A stretch of 64,000 nt of DNA, taken from assembly GCA_022711435.1 (NCBI GenBank), contig JAKLFB010000035.1, positions 1 to 64,000 on the forward strand, given 5' to 3'. Each line of letters starts with the position of its first letter. The stretch's first letter is position 1. The notes beneath the pieces were generated by a model. The model did no database searches and had not been told where the DNA came from. It worked only from the letters and a program-made list of their open reading frames with translations. Shown in pieces: positions 53,301 to 60,272 of this stretch. Made by a program: the position numbers and the translations under genes. Source of the stretch: Verrucomicrobiota bacterium. Lineage in GTDB: Bacteria; Verrucomicrobiota; Verrucomicrobiia; Limisphaerales; UBA1319.

Positions 53301-54160
53301 CCCAATTCTACGACGCCATCAAAGTGAAGTATCCGCATCTCAAAGTCATTTCCTCGTGGGGGTATGAACAACCGCAGATCGGGGCGGTGAAAAGCCGCAC
53401 GCCGGATCTCGTGGACGAGCACTTCTATCGCAACATGGAAGAAATGATGGCGCAGGCGTTCCGGTACGACACGTATTCGCGGACGAATCCAACGAAGATC
53501 TTCTGCGGCGAATGGGCCACGCGCGTCGGTTCGCCGACGCCGAACATGGCGGGCGCTCTGGGCGACGGCGCGTGGATGACCTGCATGGAACGGAACTCGG
53601 ACATCGTTCTGCTCTCCTGCTACGCGCCGCTGTTCGTCAACGTCAGCCGGCTCGAGGGACAGGGCCGCTCGATGCAGTGGAGCTCGGACCTGATCGGCTA
53701 TGACGCCCTGGCGAGCTATGGCTCGCCCTCGTATTATGCCCAGCAAATGTTCAGCACGATGGTCGGCGATGAGATCCTCGCGACCGATTCGCAAAACATC
53801 CCGACCCGGACATGGCAGCGGCGCGGCCGCGGCGGCGCTCCCGGGCCCGCCCAACCGATTCGCGAGCTTTTCTTCTGCGCCACTCGGGACAGCCAGAGCG
53901 GCGTGATTTACCTGAAGGTCGTGAACGCGTCCGGGTCGGCCAGGCCCATCGAAATTCAAATTGCCGGCGCGGCGAAGGTTGAGCCCGAAGGCGAAGCAGT
54001 GTCGCTGGCGGGCGACAGCCTGAACGACACCAACTCGATCCAAGACCCGCGAAAGGTTGTCCCCCGCACGGAGATCGTGTCCGGCCTGGGCGCCAGTTTC
54101 ACGCGCGAATTTCCGGCCTATTCCGTCACGGTGTTGAAGTTGAAGACCCGTTCGCAATGA
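50342..54160 (+). CDS. Secreted CE1-type esterase / malectin / GH51 arabinofuranosidase fusion
   Basis: Three-part enzyme of 1272 aa with a signal peptide (LALAIIVTGQLGLAQ). An N-terminal E-set domain (about 45-140) leads to a CE1 esterase (about 150-400; YLQHGGGEDDTGW, S276 in GLSMGGMQ, GHEWQSW). A malectin-type carbohydrate-binding domain follows (about 425-580; GKYVVRLHFAE). A Pro/Ala-rich linker (about 583-610) joins a GH51 domain (about 615-1272), with acid/base E973 (VEVGNEDWFD) and nucleophile E1057 (IFCGEWATR). It should remove acyl and arabinosyl decorations from xylan together. Gly/Arg-rich loops occur in the esterase (about 329-350) and near the C-terminus (about 1159-1172). Its stop overlaps the next start by ATGA. 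Confidence 0.92.
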   Translation: MSTPITRLALAIIVTGQLGLAQTEPPPVEDFKPSSLNQPGRQHPQVNSERRVRARVVAPQASSVALQFLGGATYPLAKGDDGSWMGVTRPQDEGFHYYQLVIDGAGVPDPGTLYFYGGSRWGSGVEVPAQDQDFYAVKNVPHGQLRQTLYYSQNASAVLRCFVYTPPDYEKDPARRYPVLYLQHGGGEDDTGWGSQGRANLIMDNLIAEGKAKPFIIVMANSYVPNAAATGSRGPGARMFDFSAFRRVLIEDLIPFIDANFRTIAGQPARAMAGLSMGGMQTRQITLANLDKFSHIGIFSGGSISTNDIQDIEGFKQNIKVVFVSYGSRELGGNRGGGRGGFGGDPRANTEALEAAGVNSYFYVSPDTGHEWQSWRRSLYQFAPLLFQDRPVQMAAAQVAASTSAVTPAPVAAAPAARPAAADAAGTWIRIKAGRSEPVKDTDGNVWLADQGFEGGQTIERPDIQIANTRSPDLYRAERYSMDSFSWPVPNGKYVVRLHFAETFEGITGPGERVFSFNVQGKEFKDFDPWVKAGGFLKAYIETVPVEVTDGKIKVTFTPKVENPQICAIEIIPEGAAASIPAPSAPATTVPSAPAETTPAPAAPTGPALLQIDAAKVTGKVSPMLYGLMTEEINFAYEGGIYGELIRNRSFKADAVVPPVTPETYEAGKYLSVAFRPNTQPRYWTAVGGASIALDTNVPLNEFLNVSLKLDALSASKASPAGIANGGYWGIPVRPQTAYRVSFFAKAAPGFTGPVTVSIESADGTTAFASAEISGLTREWKRFESTLKTGNVPPSKDTVFTLTTTMPGMLWLQNVSLFPPTYKNRPNGNRIDIMELLAAMKPKFLRFPGGNYLEGNAFNQRFNWKETIGPVERRPGHPSPWGYWSTDGLGLLEFAQWCEDLDMEPLLGVFAGYCLGRGGVIPAGPKLEPYVQEALEEIEYLIGDASRTKWGEQRAKDGHPRPFPLTYVEVGNEDWFDRSGSYDGRFAQFYDAIKVKYPHLKVISSWGYEQPQIGAVKSRTPDLVDEHFYRNMEEMMAQAFRYDTYSRTNPTKIFCGEWATRVGSPTPNMAGALGDGAWMTCMERNSDIVLLSCYAPLFVNVSRLEGQGRSMQWSSDLIGYDALASYGSPSYYAQQMFSTMVGDEILATDSQNIPTRTWQRRGRGGAPGPAQPIRELFFCATRDSQSGVIYLKVVNASGSARPIEIQIAGAAKVEPEGEAVSLAGDSLNDTNSIQDPRKVVPRTEIVSGLGASFTREFPAYSVTVLKLKTRSQ

Positions 54161-56262
54161 GCCGGTTCGTTCTCGCGATCCTGCTTGCCGGCAGCGCCGC
54201 GCTGGGGCTCGCAGCTTCATCGGTTTCCCATGGGCTGCCTCTCGCCGCGACCATGCACTGGACCGCGGACAACGGCAACGGCACTTACTCGAATCCCTTG
54301 TTCTATGAGGAGTTCGAGGATCCCGACGTCATCCGGGTGGGCGAAGACTACTACCTGGCAGGCACCACGATGCACATGAACCCGGCGGTGCAGATCATGC
54401 ATTCGAGGGACCTGGTGAACTGGGAGCTGGCCGGCTACTGCATGGACCGGCTCGATCTCGGCCCCGCGTTCCGGCTCGAAGGCGGCAACATTTACGGCCG
54501 CGGCATCTGGGCGCCCTGCATCCGCCATCACAAGGGCACGTTCTACGTCTTCTCCAATGTCAACGGCGTGGGCCTCCAGGTATTCCGTTCCAAGTCCATC
54601 CAAGGCCCCTGGGAGCGCAACCAACTGCCCGGCCGGCACGATCTGTCGGTGCTCTTCGATGACGATGGCAGGATCTACATCATCTCCGGGAACGGCAGTC
54701 CGTATCCGATCGAGGAGCTGGCGCCCGACCTGAGATCCTTCAGGACTGACGCCCCGAAACGCGCGCTTGTCGGCCGCATGGGCGAGGGCCACCACCTCTA
54801 CAAGATCAACGGCAAGTATGTGGACGTGTCGGCGATTCCCGGCGGCGCCGTGGACCAGATGGTGGCCGTTGCTGACTCGATCGACGGTCCATGGAAGATC
54901 GAGCGCATGGTCCAGGGCGAGTCGCTCGGTGTGACCGCCGCGGCGCCGCTTCGCGCCCAGCCCAACGACCGCGGGCTCTGGCTCCACCAGGGCGGCATCG
55001 TGGACACTCCGTCCGGGGAATGGTGGAGCATCATCATGTCCGACCACGGCAGCGCCGGGCGCATGGTCGCTCTGGTTCCGGTCACGTGGGACAACGGCTT
55101 TCCACTGATCGGGTTGCCGGGCAACTTGCGCAAGGCGCCCAACACCTGGATCAAGCCCGACACTGGCCATGCGCAGGAGCCCAAGCCGGCGTTCATCCAC
55201 GACGACAGCTTCGCTGGCCCCCAGCTCAACCCGCATGCGCAATGGAATCATGTTCCCGATGACACCAAGTGGTCGCTCACCGAGATGCCGGGCGTGCTGC
55301 GGCTTCATTCCCTCCCTGCCACGGATTTCTACTCGGCCCGGAACAGCTTCTGCCACCGGCCGCCCGGGCCTGAATCCGTCATAACGGTTGAGCTGGAGAC
55401 GTCCGGTCTCGCTGTGGGCGACACCGCCGGCCTTGCTTTGTTGAGCTGGCCCTATGCGTGGATCGGCGTGGTAAAAACCGCCGAAGGCAATGTGCTGCAA
55501 ATGCTCACCGGCGGCGGCGGCAGACGCCGCGGACCCGGCCCCGCAGCCCCTGCGCCCACCAATGCCCCCGCCATCAGCCCGGCCGCGCCCCCCTCGCATC
55601 TCTGGCTGCGCGTTCACTGCCACTTCGACACCGACGAAGCCATCTTCAGCTGGAGCGCCGACGGCAAGGCTTTCACCTCTTTGGGCAAGCCATTCACCAT
55701 GACGTTCCAGCTGACGACCTTCCAGGGTGTGCGGCCTGCGTTGTTCAACTTCAACACCGCGGGCGAGTCGGGCGGCTATGCCGATTTCGACAACTACACT
55801 TGTGTCGAGCCGCGCGCGCGCGGCATCGAGCGCGAGATCCCCATCGGCAAGACCGTCACGCTGGCCAGCGGGGCCGACGGCAGCTTCCTGGCTGCCGACA
55901 CGCAGAACGAGGTGCTGGTGAACGTCGCTGCCGGGGCAGCGGGCGCCGCCCCCCGAAACGCGAAATTCCTGGTGCTGGATTTGGGCAAAGGCCGCGTCGC
56001 GCTGAAGGCTGCCAACGGCCGGTTCGTTTCCGTCGATGGACAAGCCGCCGTGTTGAAAGACCTCGGTCGAAAGCCGCCGGGCAAGGCCGAGTCATTTCAG
56101 TGGGTCAACCTGATGCGCGGCGACACCATGCTCATGTCGCTCACGAACCATCGCTACCTGGCAACCCGGCCTGGCGAACCCGGCCTGGTCACCGTTACCG
56201 CCACCGGCCCGAGCCCGGCTCGAAAGGGCGGCGAGTGTTTCAAATGGAAGATCGTTGAATAG
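54157..56262 (+). CDS. Secreted GH43 glycosidase (beta-xylosidase/arabinofuranosidase type)
   Basis: A 701-aa protein with a signal peptide (FVLAILLAGSAALGLAASS). The five-bladed propeller (about 40-340) has the catalytic base D55 (FEDPDVIRVGEDYYLAG), a middle Asp in VLFDDDGRIYI and the acid E210 (RMGEGHHLYKINGKY). A beta-sandwich domain (about 345-560) follows, then a fascin-like beta-trefoil (about 570-701). A Gly/Arg then Pro/Ala-rich insertion (about 450-478) breaks the sandwich domain. It should act on oligosaccharides freed by the two upstream fusion enzymes. The ATG overlaps the preceding stop (ATGA), so the three genes form one translational unit. Confidence 0.9.
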   Translation: MSRFVLAILLAGSAALGLAASSVSHGLPLAATMHWTADNGNGTYSNPLFYEEFEDPDVIRVGEDYYLAGTTMHMNPAVQIMHSRDLVNWELAGYCMDRLDLGPAFRLEGGNIYGRGIWAPCIRHHKGTFYVFSNVNGVGLQVFRSKSIQGPWERNQLPGRHDLSVLFDDDGRIYIISGNGSPYPIEELAPDLRSFRTDAPKRALVGRMGEGHHLYKINGKYVDVSAIPGGAVDQMVAVADSIDGPWKIERMVQGESLGVTAAAPLRAQPNDRGLWLHQGGIVDTPSGEWWSIIMSDHGSAGRMVALVPVTWDNGFPLIGLPGNLRKAPNTWIKPDTGHAQEPKPAFIHDDSFAGPQLNPHAQWNHVPDDTKWSLTEMPGVLRLHSLPATDFYSARNSFCHRPPGPESVITVELETSGLAVGDTAGLALLSWPYAWIGVVKTAEGNVLQMLTGGGGRRRGPGPAAPAPTNAPAISPAAPPSHLWLRVHCHFDTDEAIFSWSADGKAFTSLGKPFTMTFQLTTFQGVRPALFNFNTAGESGGYADFDNYTCVEPRARGIEREIPIGKTVTLASGADGSFLAADTQNEVLVNVAAGAAGAAPRNAKFLVLDLGKGRVALKAANGRFVSVDGQAAVLKDLGRKPPGKAESFQWVNLMRGDTMLMSLTNHRYLATRPGEPGLVTVTATGPSPARKGGECFKWKIVE

Positions 56263-56330
56263 CCTCGATGCCGCCATGTACTGGCTCGACGAGCGCAAAG
56301 CAGCGCTGGTGTAGTCCTCTTGCTCTGCGC

Positions 56331-56427
56331 CTTCTGCGCCACTCGTTCGCGACCCGCATGCTGCGTGGCGGCGATTCGCTCACCCAAATCAGTCAAATTC
56401 TACGCACCAGCAAACTCGGAGATGTGA
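56331..56427 (+). pseudogene. Remnant of a tyrosine recombinase (C-terminal active-site fragment)
   Basis: A short plus-strand segment reads LRLLRHSFATRMLRGGDSL and continues TQISQILRTSKLGDV. This is the Arg-His box and following helix of an XerC/integron-type recombinase. The rest of the enzyme, including the first Arg box and the tyrosine, is missing. It lies 69 bp after the GH43 stop. It marks an old mobile element at the border of the decay zone. Confidence 0.6.
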
Positions 56428-56555
56428 CATTCTGTCTGACGGTTCATCAGTCGGCGTGCGAGCACGGCATCCATCGGCCACGCGCCCGCACCCACGATGA
56501 GCAGGAAATACAAAGCGAGATACGGCACCAGCAATGCACTTGCTGCCTTCCTCAT
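56400..56555 (-). CDS. Small membrane peptide or DoxX-like C-terminal fragment
   Basis: A 51-codon frame starts with ATG overlapping the hemerythrin stop (ATGA). It encodes one hydrophobic helix (LLVPYLALYFLLIVGAGAW) followed by PMDAVLARRL. That pattern resembles the last helix of DoxX-family proteins, which are about 140 aa, so it may be a remnant. Its tail overlaps the recombinase remnant on the other strand. The coupling to the hemerythrin gene would allow translation. Uncertain. Confidence 0.35.
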   Translation of the reverse strand: MRKAASALLVPYLALYFLLIVGAGAWPMDAVLARRLMNRQTECHISEFAGA

Positions 56556-57154
56556 CCACCCCCGCAGCCGCAGCCGCTCGTCGGCGAGCCGCCGGCCTGG
56601 AATGTCGGGCCGGTGCCTGTCGCCAGGCTCCGGGCAAACTGTTCCAGCCGCGCGATGGTTTCAGAGCCGATGGCTCGGTCCACTTCGGCAAATTTCTTGC
56701 AGAGCTCTGTCTGGTCGGCCGCGGTCAGGACTTTGTCGGCCATCGGGAAGACCATTGCGTCTTCTTTCCAGATGTGGTTTTCATACAGGTCCTGAATTCC
56801 ACGAAGCGTTTCAAGCAAAACTTCCTTCGCGCCGGGTTTGCCCTGGGCATACACGGATGCCTGCTCTGCCAGCGCCTGGACCAGTGCGCGGCCTTTCTCG
56901 TGTTCGTGGTTCAGCCCGCCAATCGGGCAGCCTTGGGGCGGAACGCCGCGCTTGACCAGCATGGGGAAGAACAGCTTCTCTTCCTTGCCGTGATGGAGTT
57001 GGTCGGCATAGACGCGCAGGAACTCAACCGCCGTTGCCATGCGGGCGACGGCGGGGCGCTCGCCCAGCTCGACGGCGGCGGCGACTCCGCCCAGTGCCTT
57101 GACCACGGTTTCGATGAGCCGGTGCTCGGCCTCCATGATTTGTGTTGGTGTCAT
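56552..57154 (-). CDS. Hemerythrin-domain protein
   Basis: A 200-aa helical-bundle protein. The iron-ligand pattern is visible: AEHRLIE, QLHHGKEEKLFFPML, GLNHEHEKGRAL and ENHIWKEDAMVFP. Such proteins bind a non-haem di-iron centre and act in oxygen or nitric-oxide sensing or scavenging. The C-terminus ends in a Cys/Gly tail (GCGCGGG), which may bind metal. The ATG at 57154 has AAGGA upstream; a longer frame to 57220 lacks this. It is intact although its neighbours on both sides are gene fragments. Confidence 0.88.
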   Translation of the reverse strand: MTPTQIMEAEHRLIETVVKALGGVAAAVELGERPAVARMATAVEFLRVYADQLHHGKEEKLFFPMLVKRGVPPQGCPIGGLNHEHEKGRALVQALAEQASVYAQGKPGAKEVLLETLRGIQDLYENHIWKEDAMVFPMADKVLTAADQTELCKKFAEVDRAIGSETIARLEQFARSLATGTGPTFQAGGSPTSGCGCGGG

Positions 57155-57168
57155 ATCGGTTCCTTGGT

Positions 57169-57345
57169 TCACGTAGTGTTTGTGTTGCGGGGCGCGCTCC
57201 GTGAGGCTGCGTCCGGGCAAGTGATCGTAGCGCCGCGGACTTTGGCAAAGAACGTGAGCGAATGCACCTGGCGGCGAGTTGGACTCATGATGTGCTCGAT
57301 GCGGATTCCGCGAACCAGCAAGGCATCGGCGATGAGCGAACGATG
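57169..57345 (-). pseudogene. Remnant of a DUF488 family gene (C-terminal part)
   Basis: The minus-strand frame reads HRSLIADALLVRGIRIEHI then a segment ending VHSLTFFAKVRGATIT. This matches the end of DUF488 proteins (CHRSLIADAL... with HILS, HxLTPFA). The Cys before HRS is Gly here, and everything upstream is missing. It has no start and is joined at about 57340-57350 to the front part of another gene in a different frame. Confidence 0.55.
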
Positions 57346-57584
57346 ACCTCGCCCACGGCGCCGCCGTCGAGCGGCTTGCGCAGCTCGAACGGCGGAATAT
57401 ACGATTTCCCCTCGTTCATGCGACCGCGCATGTAGGGGTCCACCGACATAAAGAGGTTACGAACCAGCACCTGCTGGTCAGGAAGCGGCTCCGGCATGAC
57501 TCGTGCCAACGAAAAGTTGGCGGCACTGGGAAGTCCGTTGGGGCGGGAGGCCAGCCGGATCTCCCGGCTCATCACAGGTATCAT
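57340..57584 (-). pseudogene. Remnant of an MDR-type NADP-dependent oxidoreductase (N-terminal part)
   Basis: From ATG 57584 (AAGGA upstream) the frame reads MSREIRLASRPNGLPSAANF, then VLVRNLFMSVDPYMRGRMNE and ends at GGAVGEVI. This is the N-terminal quarter of the CurA/zinc-independent MDR oxidoreductases, normally about 340 aa. After GEVI the frame runs 16 codons into unrelated DUF488 sequence and stops at 57285. The NADP-binding domain is lost, so the product cannot be active. Confidence 0.7.
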
Positions 57585-57754
57585 AATTGTCCTTTCATCA
57601 TTGACCTGTCTTTCGCGATCATAGCATTGTGCCCCACCTGAACCAGGCAGTCGCGTCTCTGCAGCCGCGGGCCTCTGACCTGCCATCCTGGAAAGAGTCT
57701 TCTCGTCCCGCTGGGCAAAATATGCGCCAAAATCTTCCGGCCGCTATGGGGTGC

Positions 57755-57988
57755 TCACCCTATTGGAGAGTTTGTGTAGTCACAGTTTGAGGGGCGCGGC
57801 TTTCGCGATTCTTCAGCCCATCCATTCCCCCGCGCCTTCAGAACCATTTTGAGCAGTCCCAGGATGACGGCGACATGGTCAAGAAAGATGGGTGCAGCCC
57901 TGAGTTCGCGCGAAGTGGATATGCGTCCACGGATTGTGGGAAGCGATGCCAACAAACACGTTGCAGCGAAAAGGGCCTTCATCGCCAA
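57755..57988 (-). CDS. Hypothetical small protein (doubtful)
   Basis: A 77-codon frame with an N-terminal hydrophobic stretch (MKALFAATCLLASLP) and a second one (FLDHVAVILGLLKMVL). I recognise no family. It lies in a 450-bp gap (57585-58033) between fumC and the oxidoreductase remnant, where I see nothing else. No clear Shine-Dalgarno sequence. It may be a chance frame or another gene fragment. Confidence 0.2.
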   Translation of the reverse strand: MAMKALFAATCLLASLPTIRGRISTSRELRAAPIFLDHVAVILGLLKMVLKARGNGWAEESRKPRPSNCDYTNSPIG

Positions 57989-58033
57989 TACGGTTGAAAA
58001 GCACCGCAGCGGCTCATGTAGCAGCTCAACATC

Positions 58034-59419
58034 CTACGGCCGAGTCATGCGCTCCGGGACGACTGCCTGGTCGAACTCCGCCCCCGAGAGCAAACCGAGC
58101 TTGAGCGTGGCTTCGCGCAAGGTCGTACCCTCCTTGAGCGCGGTCTTGGCGATCCTCGCCGCGTTGTCGTAGCCAACCTTCGGGTTCAGCGCCGTCACCA
58201 GCATCAGGCAATTCTCCACGTAATCCTCGATGCGCTCGCGGTTCGCTTCCAGGCCGGCCACGCAATGCACGTTGAACGACCGACAGGCGTCGGCCAACAG
58301 CCGGACGGAATTGAGGAAGTTGAAAATCATGATCGGCTTGAAGACGTTCAGTTCGAAATTGCCCTGCGAGCCGGCGAAGCCAACGGCGGCGTCGTTGCCC
58401 ATCACCTGCACGCAAACCATCGTGAGCGCTTCGCACTGCGTCGGGTTCACCTTGCCCGGCATGATGGAGGAACCGGGTTCGTTCTCTGGCAGCGTCAGTT
58501 CGCCCAAGCCGCAGCGCGGACCGGAGCCAAGCCATCGGATGTCATTGGCAATTTTCATGAGTGAGGCGGCCAGGGTCTTGAGCGCGCCGCTGGCCATCAC
58601 CAGTTCGTCGTGCGCAGACAGCGCGGCAAATTTGTTCGGATGCGAGGTGAACGGCTGGCTCGTCAATTCGGCGATCTTCCTCGCAGCGCGTTCCGCAAAT
58701 TCCGGGTGCGTGTTCAATCCCGTGCCGACCGCGGTGCCACCAATGGCCAGCGCGCGCAGGCCGGGCAGCACGCAGCGCAGTCGAGCCAGGCCCGCGTCGA
58801 GCAACGAGACGTAGCCGGAGAATTCCTGTCCAAGCGTGAGGGGCGTGGCGTCCTGCAAGTGGGTGCGGCCGATCTTCACGATGTCGGCAAACTGGACGCG
58901 CTTGGCTTCGAGAGCATCGCGCAGACGTTGAACCTGCGGGAGGAGCGTCTGCTCTAGTTCCGTCGCCGCCGCGATAGACATGGCGGTGGGGAACGTGTCG
59001 TTCGACGACTGCGACATGTTCACGTGATCGTTGGGATGGACGGGTTGCTTGGTGCCCATCTGGCCACCAGCGATCTCGATGGCGCGATTGGAGATCACCT
59101 CGTTGGCGTTCATGTTCGTCTGTGTGCCGCTGCCCGTCTGCCAGATGCGGAGCGGGAAATGCTCGTCGAGTGTCCCGGAAATGACTTCATCGCTGGCCTG
59201 CACGATCAGTTGGCACCTCTCCTCAGAGAGCTTGCCGAGATCCCGGTTTACGAGCGCGGCAGTCTTCTTGAGGATGCCGAACGCGCGGATGAGTTCGCGC
59301 GGCATCACGTCGCGACCAATGTCGAAATGGATCAGCGAACGGGCTGTCTGCGCGCCGTAGTAGCGGTCAACGGGCACCTCGATGGCGCCCAGGCTGTCGG
59401 TTTCAGTGCGAGTGTTCAT
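58034..59419 (-). CDS. fumC: Class II fumarate hydratase
   Basis: Iron-independent fumarase converting fumarate to malate in the TCA cycle. The 461-aa length is standard. The conserved regions are present: GSGTQTNMNANEVI, HPNDHVNMSQSSNDTFPTAM with the active-site His, GRTHLQDATP, and the flexible catalytic loop GSSIMPGKVNPTQ with S318. The start MNTRTETDSLGAIEVPVDRY is typical. It is an intact housekeeping gene inside a zone of gene fragments. Confidence 0.97.
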   Translation of the reverse strand: MNTRTETDSLGAIEVPVDRYYGAQTARSLIHFDIGRDVMPRELIRAFGILKKTAALVNRDLGKLSEERCQLIVQASDEVISGTLDEHFPLRIWQTGSGTQTNMNANEVISNRAIEIAGGQMGTKQPVHPNDHVNMSQSSNDTFPTAMSIAAATELEQTLLPQVQRLRDALEAKRVQFADIVKIGRTHLQDATPLTLGQEFSGYVSLLDAGLARLRCVLPGLRALAIGGTAVGTGLNTHPEFAERAARKIAELTSQPFTSHPNKFAALSAHDELVMASGALKTLAASLMKIANDIRWLGSGPRCGLGELTLPENEPGSSIMPGKVNPTQCEALTMVCVQVMGNDAAVGFAGSQGNFELNVFKPIMIFNFLNSVRLLADACRSFNVHCVAGLEANRERIEDYVENCLMLVTALNPKVGYDNAARIAKTALKEGTTLREATLKLGLLSGAEFDQAVVPERMTRP

Positions 59420-59742
59420 TTTGGCACAGTCCGGAATTCAAACGGTGGAGGCCGCCCTTCATCGTTTGGTGCCGTTCGCGAGGCCCGAGATGATTTTCAT
59501 TACAGCTCTGTTGGGGGTGGTCTCTTGGCAGCGAATGCGGTAATCGCAAAATCGAAACTGCCCGCACTGCCTCCATCCCGGGTGGGCGTTGACGCAAACC
59601 ATACAGATGGTCAATCACATCACTGTCACGCTGGACCGGCTCAAAGTCGCTGAGATGACCGGGCATAAGCTTCGCCAAGGCGGTGAAGATTGTCGAGCAT
59701 AATGCTGAGATTTCCAGCACTCTTCAGCCGGATCGAGGATCC
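59420..59742. other. Non-coding gap upstream of fumC
   Basis: I see no gene here. Several short frames cross it but none resembles a protein family. It should contain the fumC promoter (minus strand), which I could not locate with confidence, and the degraded end of the CDF transporter remnant. Confidence 0.4.
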
Positions 59743-60089
59743 CAGCAAACCGATCAACGCTGCCAGTGATGCAACAACGTTGATCTGCGTTCTCGTCGCA
59801 TCAGCCTGCAAGACATCGCTGCCCAATTCGCGTCCGCGCCGGCGTTCATACCGCGCCGCGAAAAGGGTGATGGGCAAGGCGAGCAGGATTCGAGCGAGCG
59901 ACAGGGGTGTCACAGTGGGAAACGGGCTGCCGGTCAAGCGCTCGAATACATCCTGCAATACTCCCCAACCGGCAGTAGCCTCAAGCCGCTGATGTCCAGC
60001 GTCGCGATCGTCTCGTATTTGCGATGACCGTAGGGATAATCGGGATCGGGCGGCTCGGATGTGGCGCGTGCGCCGAACAGGCCGAGGGC
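59743..60089 (-). pseudogene. Frameshifted remnant of a cation diffusion facilitator (CDF) transporter
   Basis: Two minus-strand frames together read as the middle of a CDF protein. The first gives PPDPDYPYGHRKYETIATLD; after a frameshift near 59980 the second gives AGWGVLQDVFERL, then LFAARYERRRGRELGSDVL and ADATRTQINVVASLAALIG. The N-terminal helices and the C-terminal cytoplasmic domain are missing. In the metal-site helix the expected His and Asp of HxxxD are Arg and Asn. It is clearly inactive. Confidence 0.7.
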
Positions 60090-60272
60090 GAATGGCCGGC
60101 TCGTGCGTACCGACAAAGGCGTACGACCAAAGTGCCACAGCCGGGGGACAAGAGGCACGATAGAATATGGTGTTGAACTCGCAGGCATCAGGCGAGTTGG
60201 CAGAATCTGAGTCGGCGGTTGGAAGTGTCACGCATCGAATGTCTGGATCCACAACGAAATTGAATACTCAAA

